Assembly: GCF_022601715.1 (NCBI RefSeq)
Contig: NZ_JAKVIM010000017.1
Coordinates: forward strand, 1 to 64,000
Source of the DNA: Acinetobacter zhairuonensis
GTDB lineage: Bacteria > Pseudomonadota > Gammaproteobacteria > Pseudomonadales > Moraxellaceae
Length of the DNA stretch: 64,000 bases
Reading direction: 5' to 3'
Shown here: in pieces, positions 18,640-28,569 of the stretch
How the letters are laid out: the number at the start of each line of letters is the position of its first letter
How positions within the stretch are numbered: position 1 is the first letter of the stretch
Made by a program: the position numbers and the translations under genes
The notes under the pieces: model-generated
Told to the model about the DNA's origin: nothing
Seen by the model: only the letters and a program-made list of their open reading frames with translations
Database searches by the model: none

Positions 18640-18671
18640 TTCGATTTAAAAAAGTTGAATCTCTAAAACCC

Positions 18672-18699
18672 ACTAGCCCAAAACCTGATTTGGGCTAGT
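18672..18699 (+). terminator. Hairpin downstream of the TRIC-type gene
   Basis: ACTAGCCCAAA pairs perfectly with TTTGGGCTAGT across a 6-nt loop. No T-run follows, so it may be a Rho-dependent end or an mRNA-stabilising hairpin rather than an intrinsic terminator. Confidence 0.55.
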
Positions 18700-18855
18700 T
18701 GAAGCAGATAAAAATCAAATTCATTTTCACATCCCCAGACAGAATTTTATTAAAATAGGGGAATCTGCCGTTTTTCTTATTCAACCACTTGAGCACGCTA
18801 TCGTGAGATTACATCAAGTGCTGTTGTTTTCCTTTTCCTTACTCGAGTCATCACT

Positions 18856-20175
18856 ATGGATTTAGTTTCACGTGTACAACGTTTACCTGTTGGAAAGTTC
18901 CACTATACCTTGCTGTGGGTGATTGGCTTGGGCTGGATGTTCGATGCCATGGATACAGGATTGATTTCCTTTATTCTGACCCAGATGGCAACCGAGTGGA
19001 ATATGAGTCCTGCCGAAAAAGGCTGGGTGGTGTCGATTGGTTTTGTTGGCATGGCAATTGGTGCGGTGTGTTCAGGCGCTTTGGCAGACCGTTGGGGACG
19101 TCGTAACATCTTTGCTGCAACATTGGTAACTTATAGTATCGCAACGGCTTTGTGCGCTTTCGCTCCGAATTTGACTTGGCTGTTAGTATTTCGTTTTATT
19201 GTCGGCTTGGGATTGGGTGGGCAGTTACCTGTGGCAGTGACTTTGGTCAGTGAATACATTCCTGCACAGGTGCGCGGGCGCTTTATTGTATTGCTAGAAA
19301 GCTTCTGGGGACTGGGCTGGTTGGTCGCAGCGTTGGTGTCTTATTTTGTGATTCCGAGCTATGGCTGGCATGTGGCGTTCTTAATTGGAGGTCTGCCTGC
19401 CTTATATGTGTTTATGATTTTAAAGAAAGTACCTGAATCGGTGCCGTATTTAATTAATCGTGGACGGATTGAAGAAGCACATGCCTTGGTACAAAAACTG
19501 GAGCGTGAATGCGGCGTTGAAGTGATTCAGCAAATTGAAGTTCAACCCGTTGCTGCCAAGCAAAGCGTATCTTTTTCACAACTCTGGTCAAATCCTTTTG
19601 CCAAAAGAACCTTGATGCTGTGGCTGATCTGGTTCGGAATTGTTTATTCTTATTACGGCATTTTTACCTGGTTGCCAAGCCTGTTGGTGAAACAAGGCTA
19701 TAGCATTGTGCAGTCCTTTGAATATGTACTGGTGATGATCTTGGCACAACTGCCTGGCTACATCGCCGCCGCATGGTTGGTGGAAAAGCTGGGACGTAAA
19801 TTAACCTTGGCAGGTTTTATTGGCTTTTGTGCTTTATCCGCTTACTTCTTTGGACAAGCCAACACGGTCACTCTGATTATGTTCTGGGGCTGCCTGATGT
19901 CATTCTTTAATTTGGGCGCATGGGGCGTACTGTATACCTACACGCCAGAACAGTATCCAACCAATATTCGTGCCTTTGGTTCAGGTTGGGCATCAGCAGT
20001 TGGACGGATGGGGGGCATTCTAGCACCGTTGATCGTCACCCAGATGATGGTGCAGCAAAACGGATTTAATCATGTGTTTATGATGTTCACTGCTGTATTG
20101 CTGGCGGTAGCATTGGTGATTTTGGTTTTGGGTGAAGAAACTAAAGGTAAAACCTTAGAGTCGATTGGCTTGTAA
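18856..20175 (+). CDS. niaP: MFS niacin (nicotinate/nicotinamide) transporter
   Basis: A 439-residue, 12-helix permease. From memory of B. subtilis NiaP the match is strong over long stretches: GLGWMFDAMDTGLISFI in helix 1, GALADRWGRRN (motif A), ESFWGLGWLVAALVSYFVIPSYGW, QSFEYVLVMILAQLPGY and WGVLYTYTPEQYPT. NiaP proteins import nicotinate/nicotinamide for NAD synthesis. Some NiaP-like proteins in soil bacteria carry other aromatic acids, so this is a family call. It stands alone, after a 217-bp upstream region without a recognised NAD-regulator site. Confidence 0.78.
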   Translation: MDLVSRVQRLPVGKFHYTLLWVIGLGWMFDAMDTGLISFILTQMATEWNMSPAEKGWVVSIGFVGMAIGAVCSGALADRWGRRNIFAATLVTYSIATALCAFAPNLTWLLVFRFIVGLGLGGQLPVAVTLVSEYIPAQVRGRFIVLLESFWGLGWLVAALVSYFVIPSYGWHVAFLIGGLPALYVFMILKKVPESVPYLINRGRIEEAHALVQKLERECGVEVIQQIEVQPVAAKQSVSFSQLWSNPFAKRTLMLWLIWFGIVYSYYGIFTWLPSLLVKQGYSIVQSFEYVLVMILAQLPGYIAAAWLVEKLGRKLTLAGFIGFCALSAYFFGQANTVTLIMFWGCLMSFFNLGAWGVLYTYTPEQYPTNIRAFGSGWASAVGRMGGILAPLIVTQMMVQQNGFNHVFMMFTAVLLAVALVILVLGEETKGKTLESIGL

Positions 20176-20435
20176 AATACGCAGGCTGCAATGGTGATGT
20201 AGCGTTCACCATTCGGCTTTTCTAGCACGTACACATGTGCTCTAAAAATGGATTCTTTGGGAAATAAAAATTATAAGTTGATCATTTATTTAAAAGTGGA
20301 TAATTTTACGACATCAGTGCCTCGTTAAGACACAAATTGTCGTGGTAGTGGATGGCACACCCTTGTGCAGTCACAGTCTGAGACTTAGCATAAGAACTTA
20401 GTGAAAAGAACTATTTATTAGGATAAAAGGTTGTT
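20176..20435. other. Intergenic region upstream of parC
   Basis: Gene-free. AGCAC and GTGCT form a short inverted repeat at about 20224-20241, too weak to call a terminator. The parC promoter should lie here; AGGATAAAAGG precedes the ATG as ribosome binding site. Confidence 0.4.
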
Positions 20436-22655
20436 ATGACAAACCTTGCACATCAAGCAACAGAAAACCGTTCTGTCGCAGAATTTACTGAACGTGCCTA
20501 CCTCAACTATGCCATGTACGTAATTATGGACCGTGCTTTGCCTCACATCAGTGATGGTTTAAAGCCTGTGCAACGTCGTATTGTCTATGCCATGAGTGAA
20601 CTCGGTTTAAAACCAAGTGGTAAGCCGAAGAAATCTGCACGTACCGTGGGTGATGTGTTGGGTAAATACCATCCGCATGGCGATTCAGCCTGCTATGAAG
20701 CGATGGTGTTGATGGCGCAACCATTTAGCTATCGTTATCCATTTATTGAAGGACAGGGCAACTGGGGTTCACCTGATGATCCGAAGTCCTTTGCTGCGAT
20801 GCGTTATACCGAAGCCAAACTATCTGCCTATAGTGAAGTGCTATTGGCAGAGCTGGGACAAGGGACTTGCGACTGGCAAGACAACTTTGATGGCTCCTTA
20901 AAAGAACCTGTGAATTTGCCTGCACGGGTACCGAATATTTTGATGAATGGCACCACGGGTATTGCCGTGGGTATGGCGACCGACATTCCACCACATAACT
21001 TGCGTGAAGTGATCAAAGGTACTATTGCCTTGATTCGTAATCCAAATTTAAGTGATGAGAAAGTTGCAGAATATATTCCTGCGCCTGATTTACCGACCAA
21101 AGCTGAAATTATTACTCCGCCTGAAGAATTACTCAAAATTCAAACCACAGGGCGTGGTAGCTACCGTATGCGTGCAGTGTATACGATAGAAAAAAATGAA
21201 ATCGTGATTACTGACTTGCCGTATCAAGTCTCAGGTTCAAAAGTCATCACCCAAATTGCGGATCAAATGCAGGCGAAAAAACTGCCATTGGTCAGTGATA
21301 TACGAGATGAATCAGATCATCAAAATCCAACCCGTTTAGTGGTCGTCTTGCGCTCCAACCGTATTGATGCGGAAGCGGTGATGAGCCATTTATTTGCCAC
21401 CACCGATCTAGAATCCAGCTATCGCGTCAATATGAATATGATTGGTGCAGATGGACGTCCGCAAGTGAAATCGATTCGTCGCATTTTGCTGGAATGGATC
21501 GAAATCCGTAAAGACACCGTGACCCGTCGTCTGCAATATCATCTCAATAAAATAGAAAAACGACTGCATATTTTGGCGGGTTTACTGATCGCGTATCTGG
21601 ATCTGGATACCGTGATTCGAATTATTCGTGAAGAAGATCATCCCAAAGCAGAATTAATATCGCATTTTGGCATTGATGAGATTCAGGCCGAAGCCATTTT
21701 GGAATTGAAATTACGCCATTTAGCGAAATTGGAAGAAATGGAAATTCGCCGTGAGCAGGAAGAATTGGAAGCCAAGGCGGCCATTATTCGTGAACAATTG
21801 GCGAATCCAGAGTCTTTAAAATCATTGATTATCAATGAACTTAAAGAAGATGCGAAACGTTTTGGTGATGATCGCCGTTCGCCGATTGTACAACGTGCTG
21901 AAGCAACTGCGATTAGCGAGCAAGATTTGATGCCTGCGGATCCTGTGACTGTGGTGTTGTCAGAAGCGGGCTGGATTCGTAGTGCCAAAGGGCATGAAGT
22001 CGATGCCGAGAATCTGAATTTCCGTGCCGGTGATCAATACTTGAGTCATGCACAAGGTAAATCTAATCAGAAAGTGTATATCTTGGATCAGACGGGGCGC
22101 AGCTATGCGCTGGCTATCAATAGCTTGCCATCGGCACGTGGTTTGGGTGAACCGTTAAGTTCTAAGCTGGCACCTGTCAGTGGCGTCGGTTTTCTGCAAG
22201 TGCTGATTGAAGATGATGAGTCAGAAATTTTAGCAATGAGCAGTAAAGGCTACGGCTTTAAAACCCAAGCCAAACAGCTGGATACCAGTGCTAAAGCAGG
22301 TAAAGCCTTCCTGACTATTCCTGAGGATGCGAAACCGTTACCGTTATATCCTTTACAGCAAGCCAGCCATTTGGCACTGTTAAGTTCGGCTGGACGTTTA
22401 CTGATTATCGATTTGTCAGAATTGCCAATCCTGAATAAAGGGAAAGGTAATAAATTGATACAACTCGAAGAGAAAGATCAGATTATTGCTATGATAACCT
22501 TGAATTTAGATGAAATAATTCAGGTGGTTGCGGGACAACAACAATTGAAATTAAAAGGTGACGATTTACAAAAATATATGGGCAAACGTGCGACAAAAGG
22601 GCAACTGCTACCACGTGGATATCAAAAAGCAAATAGACTGTTGGTTCAGAGATAA
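20436..22655 (+). CDS. parC: DNA topoisomerase IV subunit A
   Basis: A 739-residue subunit that breaks and rejoins DNA in chromosome decatenation with ParE. The catalytic tyrosine is Tyr124 in [10 protein letters not shown]. The quinolone-resistance-determining region reads [11 protein letters not shown], with Ser84 and Glu88, which are the susceptible residues in Acinetobacter numbering. The C-terminal beta-pinwheel domain runs from about residue 490. parE is not in the window, so the two subunits are encoded apart, as is usual in this group. Confidence 0.97.
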   Translation: MTNLAHQATENRSVAEFTERAYLNYAMYVIMDRALPHISDGLKPVQRRIVYAMSELGLKPSGKPKKSARTVGDVLGKYHPHGDSACYEAMVLMAQPFSYRYPFIEGQGNWGSPDDPKSFAAMRYTEAKLSAYSEVLLAELGQGTCDWQDNFDGSLKEPVNLPARVPNILMNGTTGIAVGMATDIPPHNLREVIKGTIALIRNPNLSDEKVAEYIPAPDLPTKAEIITPPEELLKIQTTGRGSYRMRAVYTIEKNEIVITDLPYQVSGSKVITQIADQMQAKKLPLVSDIRDESDHQNPTRLVVVLRSNRIDAEAVMSHLFATTDLESSYRVNMNMIGADGRPQVKSIRRILLEWIEIRKDTVTRRLQYHLNKIEKRLHILAGLLIAYLDLDTVIRIIREEDHPKAELISHFGIDEIQAEAILELKLRHLAKLEEMEIRREQEELEAKAAIIREQLANPESLKSLIINELKEDAKRFGDDRRSPIVQRAEATAISEQDLMPADPVTVVLSEAGWIRSAKGHEVDAENLNFRAGDQYLSHAQGKSNQKVYILDQTGRSYALAINSLPSARGLGEPLSSKLAPVSGVGFLQVLIEDDESEILAMSSKGYGFKTQAKQLDTSAKAGKAFLTIPEDAKPLPLYPLQQASHLALLSSAGRLLIIDLSELPILNKGKGNKLIQLEEKDQIIAMITLNLDEIIQVVAGQQQLKLKGDDLQKYMGKRATKGQLLPRGYQKANRLLVQR

Positions 22656-22806
22656 AGCTAGCATGTGGTTGTTGAAATAAGTTATATATGTGGCAGTGTT
22701 CGTGAAAATGGATACGGGAATGTGCATTAACAAGCTAAATAAACACGCACATACCCGAAAAAAAAGCTGCATATTTTAAGGACTATAGATTGGAGAGATT
22801 GGGATT

Positions 22807-24483
22807 ATGGAAAAGATTTGGTTCGCTGAATACCGCAAGACAGGCATTCCTGAAACAGTAGAATTACCGCCAGAGAATACCTCCTTGGTGGACGTATTTG
22901 AGCGTAATTTCCAAAAATTTGGCTCACGTGATGCCTTTATCTTTATGGATAAAGCACTGACATTTAGTGAACTTGACGAAGCGAGTCGTAAATTTGCTGT
23001 TTATTTGCAAAGTTTAGGTTTAGCGAAAGGTTCTCGTGTAGCAGTCATGATGCCAAACGTTCTCCAATATCCAGTGGTTGCTCTTGGTGTATTGCGTGCG
23101 GGGCTGGTGCTGGTGAATGTTAATCCACTTTACACTGCACGTGAATTGGAACATCAATTAAATGATTCTGGTTCTGAAGTTTTAGTCATTATTGAAAACT
23201 TTGCTTCGGTTTATCAAAGCATTATTGGAAAAACTCCAGTCAAGCATGTGGTCGTGGCTTCTGTGGGCGACATGCTTGGTACCCTAAAAGGCACTTTAGT
23301 GAACTTTGTGTTACGTTCAGTACGTAAACAAATTCCAGCATGGAATATTCCGGGTCATATCCGTTTCAATGCGGCGATGTCTAAAGTTAGTCCAAGCAAC
23401 TACAAACGTCCAAATCTGACTTTAAGCGATACGGCTGTGCTTCAGTACACAGGGGGGACTACGGGTGTATCTAAAGGTGCAGAGTTAACGCATCGTAACC
23501 TTGTGGCGAACTTATTACAGTGTGATGGTATTTTCCAAAGTAAATTTGGTGTGCAAGACGGTTCAAGCACGGATCGTATTTTCTGTGCTTTACCGCTGTA
23601 TCATATTTTTGCATTCATGGTTTGCGCCATGTACGGCATGTATAAAGGTCAAGCCAACGTCTTGATTCCAAACCCGCGTGATTTACCTGCGGTGATGAAA
23701 GAATTACGTAAATATCAACCCACTTTCTTCCCAGCAGTCAATACACTGTTTAATGCGCTTGTGAATAATGAAGAGTTTAAACAGCTCGATCACAGCAAGT
23801 TAAAAATGGCGATGGGTGGTGGTATGGCAGTACTGCCTTCGACTGCTGAAGCGTGGAAAAAAGTCACAGGAACCAATATCATTGAAGGGTATGGTTTGTC
23901 TGAAACTTCACCTGTGGCAACAGCAAACCCACCGGCTTCAGATGAATTTAGCGGAACCATTGGTATTCCATTACCGTTAACAGATATTGCAATCTTAGAT
24001 GATGATGGCAAAGAAGTTGCTTTGGGTGAACAGGGTGAAATCTGTATCCGTGGTCCTCAAGTCATGAAAGGCTATTGGAACCGTCCAGATGAAACAGAAA
24101 AAGTTATGGTGAATGGCTTCTTCCGTACAGGTGACATCGGTGTCATGGATGAGCGTGGCTATACCAAAATTGTCGATCGTAAGAAAGACATGATTTTGGT
24201 ATCTGGTTTTAACGTTTATCCTTCTGAAATTGAAGAAGTGATTGCGAAGCATCCAAAAGTATTGGAAGTTGCTGCAATTGGTGTACCTGATGAAAAATCA
24301 GGCGAAGTACCAAAGTTATTCGTTGTGAAAAAAGATGCATCTTTAACGACTGAAGAAGTACTTGAGTTCGCGAAAGAAAACTTAACCGGTTACAAGCGTC
24401 CACGTTATGTCGAGTTTATGGAAGAATTACCGAAATCAAATGTCGGTAAGATTCTACGTAAAGACTTGCGTAAGAGCGCGTAA
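22807..24483 (+). CDS. fadD: Long-chain fatty acid-CoA ligase
   Basis: A 558-residue AMP-binding enzyme that activates fatty acids to acyl-CoA at the inner membrane for beta-oxidation. Motifs: the P-loop YTGGTTGVSKGAEL near residues 216-229, the EGYGLSETSP motif near 360, the FRTGDIGVMDERGYTKIVDRKKD hinge region near 438-460 and the C-terminal lysine in PKSNVGKILRKDLR. Length and sequence match FadD rather than the shorter-chain AMP ligases. It is preceded by GGAGAGATTGGG. Monocistronic, with a strong bidirectional terminator after it. Confidence 0.92.
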   Translation: MEKIWFAEYRKTGIPETVELPPENTSLVDVFERNFQKFGSRDAFIFMDKALTFSELDEASRKFAVYLQSLGLAKGSRVAVMMPNVLQYPVVALGVLRAGLVLVNVNPLYTARELEHQLNDSGSEVLVIIENFASVYQSIIGKTPVKHVVVASVGDMLGTLKGTLVNFVLRSVRKQIPAWNIPGHIRFNAAMSKVSPSNYKRPNLTLSDTAVLQYTGGTTGVSKGAELTHRNLVANLLQCDGIFQSKFGVQDGSSTDRIFCALPLYHIFAFMVCAMYGMYKGQANVLIPNPRDLPAVMKELRKYQPTFFPAVNTLFNALVNNEEFKQLDHSKLKMAMGGGMAVLPSTAEAWKKVTGTNIIEGYGLSETSPVATANPPASDEFSGTIGIPLPLTDIAILDDDGKEVALGEQGEICIRGPQVMKGYWNRPDETEKVMVNGFFRTGDIGVMDERGYTKIVDRKKDMILVSGFNVYPSEIEEVIAKHPKVLEVAAIGVPDEKSGEVPKLFVVKKDASLTTEEVLEFAKENLTGYKRPRYVEFMEELPKSNVGKILRKDLRKSA

Positions 24484-24494
24484 GAACTGGATTT

Positions 24495-24522
24495 AAAAAA
24501 AGCGCCTATGGGCGCTTTTTTT
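24495..24522. terminator. Bidirectional terminator after fadD
   Basis: AAAAAAAGCGCC, TATG loop, GGCGCTTTTTTT: a strong stem between fadD and the convergent small membrane protein gene. Confidence 0.93.
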
Positions 24523-24533
24523 ATTGGATTCAA

Positions 24534-24920
24534 TTACTTTTTCTTCATCAACCAACGATCGAAATAAGGGCGTCCGACCCCTGCAATCCCGACAAAAATG
24601 AAGATAGTACCGAACTGACGGCTAAAGCCAGAACGATTAAAAGTGCCGTAGCTGAGGAAATTATCCACTAAGCAATAAATAAGGGTAATTAGCACCCAAT
24701 GCCAGAGAGGAAGGCGACGAATGCCTACTGCCCAAAAGGCAACCCAGAGCAGAATAAAAGTACAGACCGTCGACCAAATGTTCATGTTGGCGCAAATGAT
24801 CGTCAGTAAGAAAGCAACAATGGGGAACACGATGGCGAGTACACGATCCATCTGCCGTTGATGTTGCTGCTGTTTCTCCAGCTCATCAAACAGTTTGTGC
24901 TGATCTGCATTGAATGACAT
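24534..24920 (-). CDS. Small membrane protein, unknown function
   Basis: A 128-residue protein with a polar, Gln-rich N-terminal segment (about 1-24) that may be a short helix, then three or four hydrophobic helices. Conserved-looking charged turns are RRLPLWHW and the GRPYFDRW end. I do not recognise a family. It has a clear ATG with GGGAATT upstream and is divergent from the MAPEG gene, with about 110 bp between them. Confidence 0.6.
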   Translation of the reverse strand: MSFNADQHKLFDELEKQQQHQRQMDRVLAIVFPIVAFLLTIICANMNIWSTVCTFILLWVAFWAVGIRRLPLWHWVLITLIYCLVDNFLSYGTFNRSGFSRQFGTIFIFVGIAGVGRPYFDRWLMKKK

Positions 24921-25027
24921 AGCAATTCCCGAAAAGCTTGGTTATAAAAACACTATATTTAACAAAAAATATTCCAGAATTGCCATGCTATGATTGGTCT
25001 TATTGCTTCTTCAAGAGAACAAAATTA

Positions 25028-25426
25028 ATGCAAAGCATTAGCGGGATTGTCTATCTCATTTTAATTGCATGCTTATTGCCGTATGTGTTTAGCTTTATTT
25101 CCAGATTAGCAGGTGGTTTTCAGGTTAAAGATAATCAACATCCGCGTGATTTTTTAGCGCAAACCACCGGTTTGGCAGCACGCGCCAATGCTGCACAACA
25201 AAATAGTTTTGAAGGGCTACCTTTGTTTATTGCTGCTATTTTGATGGCAGAATACATGGTGGTATCGCAATCTATTATTATGACCTTTGGCATTGCCTAT
25301 TTGGTCTTACGCGTGATTTATGGCATGTGTTACCTAGCGAATTGGGCAACTTTACGCTCAATTGTTTGGTGCCTGTCCTTATTGTGTCCAATTTCTCTGC
25401 TGATTTTGGTGATCAAACTCAGCTAA
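25028..25426 (+). CDS. MAPEG family membrane protein
   Basis: A 132-residue inner-membrane protein with four helices of the MAPEG family (eicosanoid and glutathione metabolism-type membrane proteins). The family signature is seen as RANAAQQNSFEGLPLF near residues 55-70, with LRVIYGMCYLA near 100. Bacterial members are mostly of unknown function; some have glutathione transferase or peroxidase activity. The ATG at 25028 is preferred, because the upstream in-frame extension from 24938 lies in the divergent promoter and does not look like MAPEG sequence. Confidence 0.82.
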   Translation: MQSISGIVYLILIACLLPYVFSFISRLAGGFQVKDNQHPRDFLAQTTGLAARANAAQQNSFEGLPLFIAAILMAEYMVVSQSIIMTFGIAYLVLRVIYGMCYLANWATLRSIVWCLSLLCPISLLILVIKLS

Positions 25427-25462
25427 TGAACGCACATATTCCCTATTTTTACGGGGCAGATG

Positions 25463-25468
25463 TATAAT
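25463..25468 (+). promoter_or_regulatory. Probable -10 box (TATAAT) of ppa
   Basis: A perfect TATAAT immediately preceded by TG, 70 bp before the ppa ATG. The extended character may compensate for the lack of a clear -35. The call is by eye. Confidence 0.5.
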
Positions 25469-25537
25469 CGCTGCGTGATTAAACCGAATACGATTATTTG
25501 GCTTTCAATATAAATTAATTCATTCAAGAGTGATGCT

Positions 25538-26062
25538 ATGAGCTACAGCAATATCCCAGCGGGTAAAGATGCGCCAAATGACATTTATGTCATCATTGAA
25601 ATTCCTGCAAACGCAGCACCAATCAAATACGAAATCGATAAAGACTCTGACGCGTTATTTGTAGACCGTTTCATGGGTACAGCTATGTTCTACCCAGCAA
25701 ACTACGGTTATGTACCAAATACGTTGTCTGAAGATGGTGACCCACTTGACGTACTTGTTGTGACTCCACACCCAGTTGAGCCAGGTTCAGTGATTCGTTG
25801 CCGTCCAGTAGGCAAATTGAACATGGAAGATGATGGCGGTATTGATGCGAAATTGATTGCTGTTCCACACGAAAAATTAACACCGTTGTATAAAGATATT
25901 CAGGAATATACCGATCTTCCTGCATTGCTGATTCAGCAAGTAGAACACTTCTTTGCACACTACAAAGACTTAGAGCCTGGTAAATGGGTGAAGTTGACAG
26001 GTTGGGAAGGTGCAGATGTAGCGAAAGCTGAAGTACTTAAAGCAATCGAAGCTGCAAAATAA
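25538..26062 (+). CDS. ppa: Inorganic pyrophosphatase (family I)
   Basis: A 174-residue cytoplasmic enzyme that hydrolyses pyrophosphate to phosphate and so drives biosynthetic reactions forward. It has the family signature [10 protein letters not shown] with the metal-binding aspartates at 66, 68 and 71. It also has the [15 protein letters not shown] active-site stretch at about 30-44 and NYGYVPNT near 55. The size is that of the hexameric bacterial enzyme. It is monocistronic with its own promoter and terminator. Confidence 0.97.
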   Translation: MSYSNIPAGKDAPNDIYVIIEIPANAAPIKYEIDKDSDALFVDRFMGTAMFYPANYGYVPNTLSEDGDPLDVLVVTPHPVEPGSVIRCRPVGKLNMEDDGGIDAKLIAVPHEKLTPLYKDIQEYTDLPALLIQQVEHFFAHYKDLEPGKWVKLTGWEGADVAKAEVLKAIEAAK

Positions 26063-26110
26063 TCCTTTCAAGGATTGAGATTGAACTTTATTTTGTAAAG
26101 TTCAACCCAT

Positions 26111-26141
26111 AAAAAACCTGCACATTGTGCAGGTTTTTTTT
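26111..26141. terminator. Bidirectional terminator between ppa and the OprD-type porin
   Basis: AAAAAACCTGCACA, a T, then TGTGCAGGTTTTTTT: a long stem with A- and T-runs between convergent genes. Confidence 0.92.
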
Positions 26142-26164
26142 AGATCTCTGAAAATTACTTCAAA

Positions 26165-27436
26165 TTAGAAGAATTTTACAGGGATATCTAACCAAATACG
26201 CCATTCATTGGTGTCACCGATGTACGCAGATTGGTAAGAGTCACTTGCACGGTAGTAAGAGTGACGTAAACGTAAGCTTGCATCTTTAGCAAAACCAGAT
26301 TGAACGGTATATTTCACTTGGTTAAAGAACTCGCGTTCTTGAGCATCATCAGTTACATCTTTAACTTTGATATCCCAACCGTAAACAAAAGCAGTTGTCC
26401 ACGTTAAACCAGGAAGGTTCATACCAGCAAAGTTGTAAGTGTATTGTAGTTGTGCTGATTTTTCATCGTTACCGATGAAATCAGAAAGGTAAGAGTTTGG
26501 TAGGTAGATACTTTGACCACCATCCGCATTCTCACCATAGTCATAACCAGTGTTACCGCTGTTTTGTTGGTAAGCCAACATCACGTTGTGGTTGCCAGTA
26601 TTGTATGTACTTGAAATCGCGAAAATATCGTTTTTACGATCAGAAAGGTCATCTGTAGTTTGTGAATAAGTGCTCGCTGCCTCATCCCACTCAGTGTGAT
26701 AACCGCTAAAATCAAATGTTAACGTGCTGTTATTCGCTAGTGGGTGAGCATAGTTTGCATTGATATAATGACGTTCAAGCGCATTTTTACTGTCTAAGCC
26801 ATAGTAAGATGCATTGATTTGGTCATTAAACTTGTATTTAGCACCCCAAACTACAGCGCGGTCTAAGTGGCGACCATCAGTTTCGATTTGGTCTGAGTAT
26901 TGGTCTTTGGTAAATTTACCTGCAGTTAACTCTAAACCGTTAATCTCGCGGCTAGTCGCTAAAACACCTTCAAAGTATTCAGGAACTAAACGTGCTGTGT
27001 TACTTGCAAGTACAGGAAGATCAAGCACTTGAGTACCATAACGAACTTCAGTGTTGGAGATGCGTGCTTTTACGATACCGCCACCACGACCCCAGTGGTC
27101 ATAAGCAGAACCATCGTTATGCTTAGGAATCATTTGGTTGCCAGCATTTTTGTTTTCACCAAGTTTGAATGAGCCGTCACCAATGACGCCCACACCAAAA
27201 CCAACGATCCCTTGGGTATAACCAGATTCGATTTTAACCATAGCAGTTTGAGCAGCCGAGCTCGTATCTGCTACACCATTTTTCTTGTCGCGAGAAAGGT
27301 AACCAGTGCGGAACAATACTGATCCTTCAGCATCTTCTACAAATCCTTTTGCTTCACTTTGTTCGCTTGCATAAGCGGTAGTAATAAGGGCAGCCTGAAT
27401 TAATACTGCTAATGTAAGTTTTTGCGCCTTTGGCAT
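26165..27436 (-). CDS. OprD family outer-membrane porin
   Basis: A 423-residue protein with a Sec signal peptide (cleavage likely after AYA, about residue 24), then an 18-strand OprD-type beta-barrel that ends in Phe (LDIPVKFF). The N-terminal GFVEDAEGSVLFRTGYLSRD and VKARISNTEVRYGTQVLDLPVLASN segments are typical of the family. OprD/Occ porins admit basic amino acids or carboxylic/aromatic acids; the substrate is unknown here. The ATG at 27436 (MPKAQ) has GAGG at 8 nt; a TTG at 27451 overlaps that ribosome binding site and is rejected. It lies 20 kb from the aromatic-acid permeases, so no functional link is shown. Confidence 0.88.
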   Translation of the reverse strand: MPKAQKLTLAVLIQAALITTAYASEQSEAKGFVEDAEGSVLFRTGYLSRDKKNGVADTSSAAQTAMVKIESGYTQGIVGFGVGVIGDGSFKLGENKNAGNQMIPKHNDGSAYDHWGRGGGIVKARISNTEVRYGTQVLDLPVLASNTARLVPEYFEGVLATSREINGLELTAGKFTKDQYSDQIETDGRHLDRAVVWGAKYKFNDQINASYYGLDSKNALERHYINANYAHPLANNSTLTFDFSGYHTEWDEAASTYSQTTDDLSDRKNDIFAISSTYNTGNHNVMLAYQQNSGNTGYDYGENADGGQSIYLPNSYLSDFIGNDEKSAQLQYTYNFAGMNLPGLTWTTAFVYGWDIKVKDVTDDAQEREFFNQVKYTVQSGFAKDASLRLRHSYYRASDSYQSAYIGDTNEWRIWLDIPVKFF

Positions 27437-28489
27437 AAGAAACAACCTCAAAAAAAGATAGATTCAGAATTTCGTTTTTTGGCATAACTCGAAATTTTAT
27501 AAATTGTATAATTAATCTATAAAAAAGATAGATTTTTATTAATTTTATTTCATTCTTGTTACACGCTACTTGACGAAATTGCATTCTTGTTGTTGGAAAA
27601 AACATAACCATATTTTATACATAAGCTATTCATTCATAATAAAAATATATTTTACTGAACGGAAAATTTAGCCGTATTTAGTTTTAAATCAAGATAAGAA
27701 AAATGCCAATTCTTTTGTTTATATTTTCTTCACTATTGGATTGTTTGCTTGTTTTTTATGCTAATTGTGACTTGTTTTTATTTTTAAATGCTATTTCTAA
27801 TTGAAAATGAGAAATGTTTCATTTTGGTTCATCAAAATATTCCCTTTGAAAAAGTAAAGCAGCGTAAGATGGAGTTGTGATTTTGTTGATGAGCGGAATT
27901 TGGTTGTGATCTGTTGTGGTGCATATATTTTGTACAATATTTAATGTTGAGTTGAACTGTTGATCTAAAATGAAGCATTTTAAAGGAAAAATTATGCTGT
28001 ACTTATCAATCGTTCTAAAAAATTGCCATTTTCATCATAAGGCTTATTTGTCTCTCTCAATCTGATCAGCAAAGGCGTTGAATTACTCTAAAGTAACATT
28101 GGAACTTCACCATGCTGGTTTAATTCCTAAGATCATGCGCCATTCCGAACTTGAATGGCTTTAAAAGTCTGTACTACTTGGAAAGATTAAATAATGGATT
28201 ACAAAACATAGTGAATTCCCAGTCTTGCTTTAACTGAATTAGATGCAATGTCTGATTAGATCTAAGATAATTACTTAAATAATTGTTTTTTAAATAAAAA
28301 GTTAAAATTTATGTACTTTTTACGGTACAGATCCATTTTGCTGCTCTAGTTTATGATGATTACTTTGTATCAGGTTTTAAATGATGAGATTCTAATTATT
28401 TTTACTAAATAAGAACTTAGATTTTTTTGATGCCGATTTTATACATGTTTCTGCGAAAAATTGATGCGTGTCAATTATTTTTTAAAAGT
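27437..28489. other. 1-kb AT-rich gap between divergent porin genes
   Basis: No intact gene is seen. A plus-strand fragment at about 28071-28164 reads …ALNYSKVTLELHHAGLIPKIMRHSELEWL and a stop. It looks protein-like but has no start and a stop just upstream, so it may be gene debris. An ATG at 27993 gives only 23 codons. The porin promoter (minus strand) should be near the left end. Confidence 0.4.
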
Positions 28490-28505
28490 TGGCATAGCGC
28501 TTGCT
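28490..28505 (+). promoter_or_regulatory. Sigma-54 (RpoN) promoter of the TorF-like porin gene
   Basis: TGGCAT-AGCGC-TTGCT matches the -24/-12 consensus TGGCAC-N5-TTGCA: GG at 28491-28492 and GC at 28503-28504, at the correct spacing. The predicted transcript start is near 28516, about 54 nt before the ATG. No NtrC-type site was recognised just upstream. Confidence 0.75.
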
Positions 28506-28569
28506 AATACATCAAGGAGTTTATTAATTACAGCAAAAACGTCGTAATTCGATGTGGGGGAACCTTAGA

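Noticed and set aside
20224..20241. Inverted repeat AGCAC/GTGCT after niaP as a terminator
   Set aside because: The stem is only 5 bp with an 8-nt loop and no T-run.
27993..28064. 23-codon ORF in the porin gap preceded by AAAGGAAAAAT
   Set aside because: It has a ribosome-binding-like sequence, but the product is too short and shows no motif; left as part of the gap.
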